Positions 1-10,400 of a DNA stretch of 22,686 bases are shown here, piece by piece (the first letter of the stretch is position 1; the number at the start of each line of letters is the position of its first letter). Made by a program: the position numbers and the translations under genes. Origin of the DNA: CAINEC01 sp046073825. GTDB taxonomy: Bacteria; Bacteroidota; Bacteroidia; AKYH767-A; OLB10. Location: contig JBJTMY010000241.1 of the NCBI GenBank assembly GCA_046073825.1, positions 1 through 22,686 on the forward strand. The letters run 5' to 3'. Under the pieces are notes generated by a model that saw nothing but the letters and a program-made list of their open reading frames with translations, had not been told where the DNA came from and did not search any database.

Positions 1-179
1 TTATTAAATAAAACCATATCATGGTAGTACGACAAGTTGGTATTCCAAGATGAAATAGCAAATCCAAGTCCTGCCAGTAATCCTGCAACTATAATGGGTA
101 ATAATACTTTTTTAAATCGAAGGGCATCGGCCATCATAGCCACAACACCTAGGAGAGATATTATGATAAGTGTATTCAT
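1..179 (-). CDS. nuoN: NADH-quinone oxidoreductase subunit N, N-terminal fragment (second copy)
   Basis: Partial gene that runs off the left edge. Translating the minus strand from the ATG at 179 gives about 59 residues starting MNTLIIISLLGVVAMMADAL. This matches the N-terminus of the complete plus-strand NuoN at 2963 with only about eight substitutions. NuoN is one of the antiporter-like membrane subunits of respiratory complex I and takes part in proton translocation in the inner membrane. The fragment covers the first hydrophobic helices only, so none of the catalytic lysines is visible. It starts 2 bp after the minus-strand nuoM stop, the same spacing as in the plus-strand pair, so the two genes are an operon segment. 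It belongs to the left arm of the inverted duplication. Identity is certain by comparison with the full copy; whether the gene is intact beyond the edge cannot be seen. Confidence 0.9.
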   Translation of the reverse strand, partial: MNTLIIISLLGVVAMMADALRFKKVLLPIIVAGLLAGLGFAISSWNTNLSYYHDMVLFN

Positions 180-1501
180 AATCAGTTAATGTCTTTTACT
201 TGTGCCAACAAATCTTCTAATGCAGGTCCTGCTATCTGAAGAATTGGTTTTGGATAAATACCACCAGCAACAATTGCCAATGCTATAACTATTAAAACTA
301 TTTTTTCTGTTTGATGTAAACCAGTAAACTCAATACTGCGTGCATGTGGTTCGCCTAACATTATTTTCTGATAAGATCGAAGCATATATACTGCACCTAA
401 TATCACTGTTAATCCAGCAATAGCAGCCATCCAAGCATCGTATTGATAAACGCCATTTAATAATAAAAACTCACCAACAAATCCATTCGTAAGTGGTAAC
501 GCTACCGAACCTAACAAAACAATTAAATATAGAATTGTAAATACTCGCGTATTATTTGCCAACCCACCTAACTCATCTAAATTTCTAGTTTTCATTCTGC
601 GGAAAATAATATCTGCAATAAAAAATATTCCAACCACATTAACACCATGCGCAAGCATTTGTGTCATGGCCCCTTGCATACCTTGAATATTCATCGCGAA
701 AATTCCCGCCGCAATTAATCCAACGTGAGCTACAGAAGAATAAGCTATTAATCGTTTGAAATCATTTTGTACTAATGCCATCACCGAAGCGTAAACCACA
801 CCAACAATGGACATTATCATAGCGACATTTCCCCATTGCTCCACTCCGTCAGGTAAAAATGGAATCATCCAACGAATTAATCCATACAATCCCATCTTCA
901 ACATGATTCCTGATAACAACATCGTTCCTTGTGTGGGCGAATCAGTATAAGTATCCGCTTGCCAGCTATGTAATGGAAAGATAGGAATCTTAATCGCGAA
1001 GGCTAAAAAGAAACACCAGAACAACCATGATTGATCTGACGCTGAAAGTGCAGTTGAGTAAATTACATTGATATCGAATGAATGAGTTCCTGGCGTTTGT
1101 AAATAAACGTAGATTAATCCTACTAACATCAACAACGACCCTGTTAATGTATAAATGAAAAATTTAAGTGTGATTCGAACACGGTCATCTCCACCCCAAA
1201 ATAAACAGATGAAATAAATGGGTATTAATGCTAACTCCCAAAATATGTAAAATAAGAATCCATCTAGCGCTGCAAATACACCAATCAATGCAAATTGCAT
1301 AAACAGCATCAATGAATAAAGTGCATTCGCATTTTTATAATCGTGACGGAAAGAACTTAAAATAATTAAAGGCATTAAAAAGTTAGTTAGTGCAACTAAC
1401 AAAATACTGATACCATCTAATCCTAACTTGAAACTAATTCCAAGTTCTTTAACCCACCAGTAATCAACTAGGAACTGGTACGACATATCCGACTTAAACA
1501 A
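1..1501 (-). repeat. Left arm of diverged inverted nuoMN repeat
   Basis: This arm, read on the minus strand, aligns to 1641-3141 with the relation p pairs with 3142-p. Start codons (179 and 2963), stop codons (182-184 and 2958-2960) and the first shared codon (1501 and 1641) all obey this rule, so there is no net insertion or deletion over about 1.5 kb. In the stretches compared by eye the bases differ at very roughly one position in six, mainly third codon positions. The arm is cut by the window edge and may extend further left. Confidence 0.9.
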
Positions 1502-1636
1502 CGTAAATGAATACGCTAAAATTCCTAAGTTAACGAGTGACGCACCCAATGCAAACACTTTCACTTTTGCTTTATCTAAAAGCAAACAAGCTAATGAAGC
1601 AACGAGCGGTACGAAGAGTAATAGTAGTGTTATCAT
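182..1636 (-). CDS. nuoM: NADH-quinone oxidoreductase subunit M, complete copy
   Basis: Membrane subunit M of complex I, an antiporter-like proton channel in the inner membrane. The 484-residue length is usual for the family, and the protein is hydrophobic along its whole length. Conserved charged residues of the proton path are present: Glu134 in FWELALIPIY, Lys216 in FAIKIPIFPLHSW and Lys247 in GIMLKMGLYG, corresponding to the functionally important Glu and Lys residues of E. coli NuoM. The start ATG is at 1636-1634 and is followed by a typical hydrophobic N-terminus. It is followed by nuoN after 2 bp. Upstream, where nuoL would normally lie, there are only 19 bp before the oppositely oriented second nuoM copy, so no promoter or upstream nuo gene remains. 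The protein is about nine-tenths identical to the plus-strand copy, with mostly conservative changes. It looks functional as a protein, but its genomic setting is abnormal. Confidence 0.95.
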   Translation of the reverse strand: MITLLLLFVPLVASLACLLLDKAKVKVFALGASLVNLGILAYSFTLFKSDMSYQFLVDYWWVKELGISFKLGLDGISILLVALTNFLMPLIILSSFRHDYKNANALYSLMLFMQFALIGVFAALDGFLFYIFWELALIPIYFICLFWGGDDRVRITLKFFIYTLTGSLLMLVGLIYVYLQTPGTHSFDINVIYSTALSASDQSWLFWCFFLAFAIKIPIFPLHSWQADTYTDSPTQGTMLLSGIMLKMGLYGLIRWMIPFLPDGVEQWGNVAMIMSIVGVVYASVMALVQNDFKRLIAYSSVAHVGLIAAGIFAMNIQGMQGAMTQMLAHGVNVVGIFFIADIIFRRMKTRNLDELGGLANNTRVFTILYLIVLLGSVALPLTNGFVGEFLLLNGVYQYDAWMAAIAGLTVILGAVYMLRSYQKIMLGEPHARSIEFTGLHQTEKIVLIVIALAIVAGGIYPKPILQIAGPALEDLLAQVKDIN

Positions 1637-1640
1637 TCCG

Positions 1641-3141
1641 CTGTTTAAATCGGATATGACTTACCAGTTCGTAGTCGATTACTGGTGGGTGAAAGATTTA
1701 GGAATTAGTTTTAAGTTAGGGTTAGATGGGATCAGTATTTTGTTGGTTGCATTAACTAATTTCTTAATGCCACTAATAATTTTAAGCTCATTCCGCCATG
1801 AATATAAAAATGCCAATGCATTCTATGCTTTAATGCTCTTTATGCAATTTGCTTTAGTGGGCGTGTTCGCGGCATTGGATGGATTTTTGTTTTATATTTT
1901 CTGGGAATTAGCATTAATTCCAATTTATTTTATTTGCCTATTCTGGGGTGGAGAAGATCGAGTGCGCATTACCTTGAAATTTTTCATTTATACATTAACG
2001 GGGTCTCTGTTGATGTTAATTGGATTAATATATGTGTACCTTCAAACGCCAGGTTCGCATTCTTTTGATATCAATGTACTTTATTCAACAGCGCTTTCTG
2101 CAAGTGATCAATCGTGGTTGTTTTGGTGTTTCTTTCTTGCCTTTGCTATTAAAATCCCTATTTTTCCTTTACATAGCTGGCAAGCGGATACATACACGGA
2201 TGCTCCTACTCAGGGTACCATGTTGTTATCAGGAATTATGTTGAAGATGGGATTGTATGGTTTGATTCGATGGATGATTCCATTCTTACCAGAAGGTCTT
2301 GCACAATGGGGCAACACTGCAATGATTATGGCTATCATAGGAGTGGTTTATGCATCAGTAATGGCTTTAGTGCAAAAAGATTTTAAGCGACTTATAGCTT
2401 ATTCATCAGTGGCTCACGTGGGATTAATAGCTGCCGGTATTTTATCATTGACCATTCAAGGAATGCAAGGTGCAATGGTGCAAATGCTGGCACATGGTGT
2501 TAATGTGGTAGGTATATTCTTTATTGCGGATATTATTTTCCGTAGGATGAAAACAAGAAATCTTGATGAACTTGGTGGATTGGCGAATAATACTAGAGTA
2601 TTTACAATTCTATATTTAATCATATTATTAGGCACTGTTGCATTGCCACTTACCAATGGGTTTGTTGGTGAATTTTTGTTATTAAATGGCGTTTATCAAT
2701 ATGATGTTTGGATGGCTGTATTTGCCGGACTTACCGTTATTATTGGGGCTGTGTATATGTTGCGTTCGTACCAAAAAGTCATGTTGGGAGAGCCCCATTC
2801 GAGAAGCATAGAGTTTACAGGATTACACCTGACAGAAAAAATAGTTTTAGTAGTTGTTGCACTAGCAATTATTGCTGGTGGTATTTATCCTAAGCCAATT
2901 CTTCAAACTGCTGGACCAGCATTAGAAGATCTATTGGCACAAGTAAAAGACCTTAATTAATTATGAATACACTGATCATAATTTCCTTATTAGGTGTTAC
3001 GGCAATGATGGCCGATGCACTTCGATTTAAAAAAATATTACTGCCATTAATCGTTGCAGGATTGTTAGCTGGGTTGGGATTTGCGGTTTCGGCATGGAAT
3101 ACCGACCTTTCCTATTATCATGAAATGGTTCATTTTAATAA
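1641..3141 (+). repeat. Right arm of diverged inverted nuoMN repeat
   Basis: Partner of the left arm at 1-1501. The spacer between the arms, about 1502-1640, consists of the first 45 codons of the minus-strand nuoM, which the plus-strand copy lacks. The match begins sharply near 1638-1641, directly behind the minus-strand start codon. The plus-strand nuoN continues beyond 3141, but its partner is outside the window. Confidence 0.9.
1656..2960 (+). CDS. nuoM: NADH-quinone oxidoreductase subunit M, 5'-truncated second copy
   Basis: Second NuoM copy. The first ATG gives 434 residues, equivalent to residues 51-484 of the minus-strand copy. Homology continues in frame upstream of the ATG: the codons at 1641-1655 read LFKSD, identical to residues 46-50 of the other copy, and then stop matching at the joint. 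ATG 1656 is therefore an internal methionine, and about 45 codons including the first transmembrane helix are missing. The remainder is intact, with the proton-path residues Glu84, Lys166 and Lys197 (numbered from this ATG). There is no recognisable ribosome-binding sequence, and only 19 bp separate it from the divergent nuoM start. nuoN follows after 2 bp. As drawn, the gene should not yield a normal NuoM. Either it is a truncated duplicate or the upstream sequence belongs to another molecule joined in assembly. Confidence 0.85.
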   Translation: MTYQFVVDYWWVKDLGISFKLGLDGISILLVALTNFLMPLIILSSFRHEYKNANAFYALMLFMQFALVGVFAALDGFLFYIFWELALIPIYFICLFWGGEDRVRITLKFFIYTLTGSLLMLIGLIYVYLQTPGSHSFDINVLYSTALSASDQSWLFWCFFLAFAIKIPIFPLHSWQADTYTDAPTQGTMLLSGIMLKMGLYGLIRWMIPFLPEGLAQWGNTAMIMAIIGVVYASVMALVQKDFKRLIAYSSVAHVGLIAAGILSLTIQGMQGAMVQMLAHGVNVVGIFFIADIIFRRMKTRNLDELGGLANNTRVFTILYLIILLGTVALPLTNGFVGEFLLLNGVYQYDVWMAVFAGLTVIIGAVYMLRSYQKVMLGEPHSRSIEFTGLHLTEKIVLVVVALAIIAGGIYPKPILQTAGPALEDLLAQVKDLN

Positions 3142-4342
3142 TTATTCATTAGCATTTTCATCGTTAATGATTATTGTTACTTTGTTATGGTTGTTCATTT
3201 CAAAAGATTATTTCACTTCTTTAACCAATATGGCCGAACATGCGGCACTCATATTATTTGTGTTAACCGGAGCTATAATTATGACGGCATTTTCCGATTT
3301 GTCGATGTTTTTTGTTGGATTAGAAATTTTGTCTATCAGCTTGTATGTTTTAGCAGCAAGCAATAAGTCTGAATTGCGATCCAATGAGGCCGGTATGAAG
3401 TACTTCCTGATGGGGTCCTTTGCCACAGGATTTTTATTATTTGGGATTGCCTTGATTTATGGAGCTACTGCTACATTTAATTTAGCAAAGATTGCATCGG
3501 TAATTTCTACATCAGAAGCAGCTGGAAACACACCCATGTTTGTATATGCAGGGGTGTTGTTAATCATGGTCGGATTATTATTTAAAGTTTCGGCAGCGCC
3601 ATTTCATTTTTGGGCACCAGATGTTTATGAAGGAGCGCCAACTGTTATTACGGCATTTATGGCTACTGTTGTTAAGACTGCAGCTTTCGCGGCCTTTTAT
3701 CGGTTATTTAGTATATGTTTCCATGATCTTACCGGTTTCTGGGCTCATACAATGGCCATAGTTTCCGCTGTTACCATGATTGGTGGTAATATTTTAGCTG
3801 TTTATCAGAAAAGCTTGAAGCGCATGATGGCCTATTCAAGTATCGCACATGCTGGATATATGTTGATGGCTATTGTGGCAATGAATAAGATTTCACCGAA
3901 TGCTATCTTCCTATATACTGCGGCCTATTCAGTAGCAAGTATGGGTATGTTTGCTTTAATGCAGGCTATGACTCATGCGGGTGATGAATCATTGGATTCA
4001 TTGAAGGGTCTAGCCAAAAACAACAAAGGAGTGATAGTGTTTCTGAGTGCGCTTGTTTTCTCGATGGCGGGTATCCCTCCAATGGCTGGTTTCTTTGCTA
4101 AATACTATATTTTCTTGGGTGCAATCCAATCAGGATATACCTGGTTGACTTTGGTGGCGGTATTATCTTCACTGATCGGTGTTTATTACTATTTCAAAGT
4201 AATATTCACTTCACTGCAAGATAATGGAGAAGCTTCGTCAATTACCCTAAATGCGGGCCAATTGACTTTGATTGTACTAGGTGCTATCATTTCTTTGGCT
4301 ATCGGCATAATGCCGGGTATTTTGTCAACACTTTCTTTGTAG
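2963..4342 (+). CDS. nuoN: NADH-quinone oxidoreductase subunit N
   Basis: Complete NuoN, an antiporter-like inner-membrane subunit of complex I involved in proton pumping coupled to NADH:quinone electron transfer. At 459 residues it is within the normal family range, with hydrophobic helices throughout. Visible family residues include Glu121 in VGLEILSISLYVLAA, Lys208 in LLFKVSAAPFHFWAPDVYEGAPT (split here by its conserved HFW) and Lys238 in ATVVKTAAF, which fit the conserved Glu and Lys of the proton channel. It begins 2 bp after the nuoM stop, the usual nuoMN end of a nuo operon. About 100 bp of AT-rich spacer separates it from the adhesin gene, and I see no hairpin terminator there. Its first ~59 codons are duplicated in inverted orientation at 1-179. 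Confidence 0.96.
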   Translation: MNTLIIISLLGVTAMMADALRFKKILLPLIVAGLLAGLGFAVSAWNTDLSYYHEMVHFNNYSLAFSSLMIIVTLLWLFISKDYFTSLTNMAEHAALILFVLTGAIIMTAFSDLSMFFVGLEILSISLYVLAASNKSELRSNEAGMKYFLMGSFATGFLLFGIALIYGATATFNLAKIASVISTSEAAGNTPMFVYAGVLLIMVGLLFKVSAAPFHFWAPDVYEGAPTVITAFMATVVKTAAFAAFYRLFSICFHDLTGFWAHTMAIVSAVTMIGGNILAVYQKSLKRMMAYSSIAHAGYMLMAIVAMNKISPNAIFLYTAAYSVASMGMFALMQAMTHAGDESLDSLKGLAKNNKGVIVFLSALVFSMAGIPPMAGFFAKYYIFLGAIQSGYTWLTLVAVLSSLIGVYYYFKVIFTSLQDNGEASSITLNAGQLTLIVLGAIISLAIGIMPGILSTLSL

Positions 4343-4367
4343 AGGTCTGATATTGACTTTATTTTTT

Positions 4368-4375
4368 TAAATTTG
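4368..4375 (+). promoter_or_regulatory. Candidate -7 box upstream of the SprB-like gene
   Basis: TAAATTTG matches the Bacteroidota -7 consensus TAnnTTTG exactly. It lies in the AT-rich gap between nuoN and the adhesin gene, about 70 bp before the adhesin ATG. I do not find a convincing TTTG -33 element at the expected 19-21 bp upstream (only CTG near 4347), so this is a tentative promoter for the adhesin operon. Confidence 0.35.
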
Positions 4376-4443
4376 TAGTAATGGGGGGTATTCCATTTTA
4401 TTTTTAATTGCCCGTTACAAATTTGCGCTTGCTGCACTATATT

Positions 4444-7400
4444 ATGACTAAAAAAAGTAGTTTCAAGTATTTTTTTGCTTTTTTGATTGCTTTGATTTTT
4501 GGATATAACGGTAACGCCTATACTAAAGGGTTGTCTGGAAACATCAATGTAATCGATTCGATTACTCCTGTTACTTGTAGTGGAGGGGTGAATGGGATTA
4601 TCGATTTGACGGTTTCTGGATTGAATGCTCCCTTCACGTTTCTTTGGTCTACCAATGAGACTACAGAGGATATTAGCAATTTGTCTGCTGGAACCTATAC
4701 TTGTACTGTCTTTGATGCAACAGGTGATAGTTTAAATTTGTCGTTTAATGTTTCTGAGCCATCTAATTTAACTATTGCAGGAAGCACAACAGATATTAGC
4801 TGCTTTGGGTATAATGATGGTCATATTGATGTTTCAGTTTCAGGCGGTAATGGAGGAAATACATTTTTGTGGAATGATGGCTCGGTAGCTCAGAATATTA
4901 ATGGACTTGTAGCAGGAAACTATACGGTTACGGTCACAGATAGTCTTGGTTGTATTGCTTCCTCTACTTTTTTATTGACACAACCGTCGGTTCTCAGTAT
5001 AACGAATCTTGTAAATAATGTAACGTGTTATGGTTATACGAATGGGGAGGTAGATATAACGGCAAGTGGAGGTTCTGGAAGCTTCCACTACAACTGGAAT
5101 ACGGGTTCAATAGCAGAAGATTTATTGGCTGTTGGGATTGGAACTTATACTGTTACTGTAACCGATGGAAACGGATGTTCCGAAACATCATCTATGACTG
5201 TTGGTGAACCTTCAGCAATTAGTATAAATGCATCGGTAACAAATATTGCTTGTTTTGGTGGTGCCAATGGATCAATTAATATTACTGCTACTGGTGGAAG
5301 TGGATTGCTAAATTATTTGTGGAGTAACAATTCAACTTCGGAAGATTTAACGAATGTAAATGCTGGAGTTTATTCGGTAACAGTAACTGATGTAAACGGA
5401 TGTTCCAATACATCATCATCAATGACTGTTAGTGAACCTTCAGCAATTAGTATAAATGCATCGGTAACAAATGTTGCCTGCTTTGGCCAAAGTAATGGCT
5501 CAATTACTCAAACTGTCAACGGAGGTGTAAGTCCTTACAGTTATGTATGGAGCAATAACTCAACAAGTAAAAATTTACAAAATGTTATTGCAGGGAATTA
5601 TTCCGTAGTGGTAACAGATGATAACGGATGTACTACTTCGGAATCATATACCATTAATCAGCCTACTTCGTTAAATTTATCAGGAGTTGTTACTGATGAT
5701 TTGTGCAATGGATCGTCAGATGGAAGTATTAATATTAGTGTTACTGGAGGAACTGCTCCTTATGGTTATTTGTGGTCTAATGGAAGTACGACACAAGATA
5801 TAAATGGACTTGCTGCAGGAACTTATACGGTAACTGTGACTGATGTAAATAATTGTACTGTTTTGTCCAATTATAATGTTAGTGAGCCAAGTTTGCTTGC
5901 TATAACATTTTCAATTATTAACCCTGCTTGTGGATCGTTAAATGGACGGATAACCTCAACCGTTAATGGTGGTACATCAGGATATAGCTATTTATGGAGT
6001 AATGCTGCAACTAGTACTAGTATAAATAATTTGGCTGCAGGGACTTATTCATTAACCGTTACTGATGCCAATGGCTGTACAACGCTACAATCTGCATTGT
6101 TAGTTAATCAAGTTGCTCCATCAATTTCTTCAGCAATTACCACAAATGTATCCTGTAATGGTGCTTCAAATGGAGCCATTGATATTACTGTTACAGGTGG
6201 AACTAGTCCGCTTGTATATAGTTGGAGTAATGGACAAACAAGTCAAGATGTATCAGGCTTATCGGCCGGAGTTTATACTGTCAATATTACTGACGCGAGA
6301 AATTGTATAAATATTAATATATTTACTATTAGTCAACCTACTGCGCTATCAGCAAATATAATTTCTTCGGCAACTACTTGCAATTTAAATAATGGATCGG
6401 CAACTGTAAATTCAAGTGGTGGTTCTGGTGCCTATTTGTATCTGTGGAATAACGCTAGCACTAGTTCTACTCTCACTAATTTATCTACCGGAAACTATAC
6501 AGTTACTATTACAGATATAAATGGATGCTCAATTATTCGTTCAGTAACTGTAACGGCAACTTTACCACCAGTGGTAGTTCAATCCGCATTGACAAACGTA
6601 TTATGTAATGGCGATAGCACAGGTGCAATAACAATTTCTGTGAACAATGGCACAGCTCCTTTTACATTCCTTTGGTCAAATGGCGCCATAACACAAAACA
6701 TATCAAATCTTAAAAACGGTTCTTATACTGTTACAGTTACAGATGCTAATGGGTGTACAAATTCAAAATCATTTACAATAACGCAGCCTGCCTTCTTATC
6801 GCTTGCTAATTTTAGTGTAGTTAATACAACTTGCGGACAAGCGAATGGCTCTGCGCAGATAAATCCTGCAGGAGGAGTAAGCCCATATACTTATCTATGG
6901 AGCAATGGTTCAACAATAAATCAAGTTGTTAATGTCAGTTCGGGATCGTATTCTGTGACAGTAACTGATGCAAATGGATGCACTCGTCGTAAAAATATGG
7001 CTATCGCCAATACTACCGGTCCTGCATTAACCCTCGTTTCAAAAACTGATGTTAGCTGTTTTGGTTTGTCAACAGGTGCAATTGATATTTCGGTTAATGG
7101 AGGATTAGCTCCATATAGTTATCAGTGGTCTAATAGCACCACTTCTCAAGACCTTTCTGGAATTCCTGCTGGGATTTATACAGTTACAGTGACCGATGCA
7201 AATAATTGTACGGCAACTGCTTCTTATACTATCAATCAAACAGCTGCAATTGCAATTAATCCTACAATTACTAATGCTGGATGTATTGCGAATTCGGGGT
7301 CAGTGAGTACCCATGTTACCGGAGGAGTTTCTCCGTATAATTACACATGGAGTAATGGAGGGGCGTCAACATTTATTACTAATTTAAGTGCGGGTAATTA

Positions 7401-10400
7401 TTCTTTAACGGTTACTGATAATAATGGCTGCATTACTAATTGGTCTGGTTCTGTAACTGGTGCCGGTTCACCAACTGCTTCTTTTACCATTTCGAATCCG
7501 CGCTGTTGGAATTCTCCAAATGGTTCAATTGCAAGTACGGTAAGTGGTGGTACTCCTCCTTATAATTACCTATGGAATAATGGTAGTACCTCATCCGGTA
7601 TTGCCAATCTTGCAGGAGGCAATTATACCCTAACAATTACCGATCAAAGTGGATGTACTGCTGTTTATACGAATACACTTGTTACTCCCGATACCCTTAA
7701 AATTACTTCAAGCGTAACTAATATCGGTTGCTATAGTGGAAACACAGGAAGTATTCAAGTAGTTACTTCGGGAGGTATTGCTCCATATACCTATTTGTGG
7801 AACACTGGTGCATCAACGAATTCAATTTCAAATTTAATTGCAGGAAGTTATGTTGTAACAATTACCGATAGCAACAATTGTATCAAGACGGGAGTATATA
7901 ATATTCTTCAAAATTCATTGATACAGGTGGCAAGTTATGTAGTTGTAGGAAATATTTGCAATGGGGCAAATGCAGGAGCGATTAATTTATCTATCACAGG
8001 TGGAAGTGGTTCTTATACATACCAATGGTCTAATGGTGCTACTACAGAAGATATTTCCAATTTGTTTGCTGGTATTTATTCTTTAACTGTTTCAGATAGT
8101 CTTGGTTGTTCAAATAGCTTCACTTATACAGTTACAGATTTACCTGCTATCACTGCTACTACATCTTCCGTGAATACTACTTGTGGTGTTGCAAATGGAA
8201 GCGCTTCAGTTGTTGCATCGGGTGGTTCAGGTACACTTTCCTACCTATGGAATACTGGTGCAACAACATCAACAATTAATAACATTACTGCAGGTCCATA
8301 TACCGTTACAATTAGTGATGTATATGGTTGCACATTGGTAAAAAGTATAACAGTAACAAATCAAGCTGGCCCATCAATTACATCAGGGATTGTTACGAAT
8401 CCACTTTGTTATGGTGGAAGTAACGGGTCTATTAATATTTCTGTTACTGTTGGTACGATACTGTTAAACTATAATTGGAGTAATGGGCAATCTTCGCAAG
8501 ATGCAAATGGTCTATCGGCAGGCAATTATACCGTTACAATTACAGATGCTAATAATTGCTCAACAACCGCTAGTTATATTGTTAATCAGCCTGCTAATAT
8601 TTCTGCTTCATTCGTATCTAATCCTTCTACTTGTAATCAAAGTAATGGAACGATTTCAGTAACCGCTACAGGAGGTACACCGGGGTATTCGTATTTGTGG
8701 AGTAATGGAAATTCATCATCCTCAATTAATAGTCTTGCTGCAGGGAATTATACAGTTACCATTACTGATAATCATGGCTGTTCTATTTTGCAAAATACGG
8801 TTGTCCCTGCTCAGCCTTCTCCGGTAGTAATACAAAACTCTCTGACCAATGTACTATGTAATGGTGATAGTACTGGAGCAATTACGATCAGTATTAATAA
8901 TGGTACGTTACCATTTAATTTTCTTTGGTCTAATGGAACAACAAGCCAAAATATATCCAACTTAATTAACGGTTCATATAGTGTAACTGTTACGGATGCG
9001 AATGGATGTACAGGAACAAAGTCGTTTTTTATTACTCAACCATCATTTTTGTCATTAGCTAATTTTACAATTGTAAATTCAACTTGTGGGCAAGCTAATG
9101 GATCTGTTTTGGTTAACCCTTCTGGCGGAGTGGGACCATATACTTATCTATGGAATAATAATTCTGTTTCAAATCAGCTTGTAAATGTAAATGCAGGATT
9201 ATATTCTGTCACGGTTACAGATGCAAATGGTTGTACTAGAAAAAGAAATTTCACAATCCAAAATACTAACGGTCCTGTACTAACGTTATCAAATCAAACC
9301 AACGTATCTTGTTATGGAGGTAGTAATGGAGCACTTGATATTTTGGTAAGTTCTGGAGTTACACCATATACTTACCTCTGGTCAAATGGTGCTGTTTCTC
9401 AAGATATTTCAAATATTAGTGCGGGCGATTACACAGTTACTGTTACGGATGCGAATGGTTGTATTGCTGGGCAACAATTTACAGTTACTCAACCTGATTC
9501 CATAAGTATTATTCCTATAATTGTTTCAGCTAACTGCGGACAAAGTTCAGGGTCGATAAGCGTTCAGGTTTCAGGAGGGATATCACCATATTCATATAGT
9601 TGGAGTAGTGGTGGGACAACTTCCTCCGTCAACAGTCTGCTTGCCGGTAACTACACACTAACGGTGGTGGATGCACGTCTTTGTTCTTCTCAACGTACAT
9701 TTGCTGTCGGAAACAATCCTGGACCTTCTATTATTACGGACACCGTAATAAATAGTACTTGTTTTAATCAAAGTCTTGGTTCAATTGCAGTTTCATTAAC
9801 AAATGGTACTGCTCCATTTGTTTATTTGTGGAGTAATGGTTCAACCACTTTAAATAACCCTAATTTATTAGCTGGAAATTATACATTAACCGTTTCTGAT
9901 ATAAACGGTTGTACAACATCTAAACAATTTGCAATTACTCAACCATCTCAAATAACAGCATCGTTTAATGTCACCAATGCTAATTGTAATTTGTCAAATG
10001 GATCTGTTGTTGTTACTGCAAATGGTGGAGTAGGAAATTACACTTATCATTGGAGTAATGGAATTGCGGGCAATACGATTAGCAATCAGGCCCTTGGGAA
10101 TTACTCCGTAATTATAACGGATATTAATAACTGCTCTATAATTGATTCAGTTAATATTTTTAATTCAGGACAGGCAACGGTTAGTTTAGTCACGCAAATA
10201 AATCCTACTTGTAATGGGTATAGTAACGGACAGTTAACTGTAAATGTAATTGGAGGGTTAGGACCTTATCAAATGCTTTGGTCAAATGGAACTACTTCTT
10301 ATAACAACACAAATTTAGCAGCAGGAAATTATGTGTTTACAGTGACAGATATTACAGGCTGTGCATCTCAAACTTCCTATACTTTAGTGGCCCCTCCTCC

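Noticed and set aside
2032..2244. Small open frames inside nuoM, nuoN, rarA, the adhesin and other genes (60-95 residues)
   Set aside because: All overlap well-supported genes in other frames, lack family similarity and show biased composition typical of shadow frames.
1..3141. The inverted nuoMN arms as a perfect-palindrome artefact from self-priming or a hairpin read
   Set aside because: The arms differ at many positions in a codon-aware pattern, so they were not copied from one another recently. A join of two different templates remains possible.
1..3141. A transposon or integron explaining the inverted repeat
   Set aside because: No transposase or integrase and no short terminal repeats are seen; the repeated sequence is entirely nuo coding sequence.
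4408..4443. TTG at 4408 as the start of the adhesin
   Set aside because: It would place 12 residues before a well-formed signal peptide that begins at the ATG at 4444.
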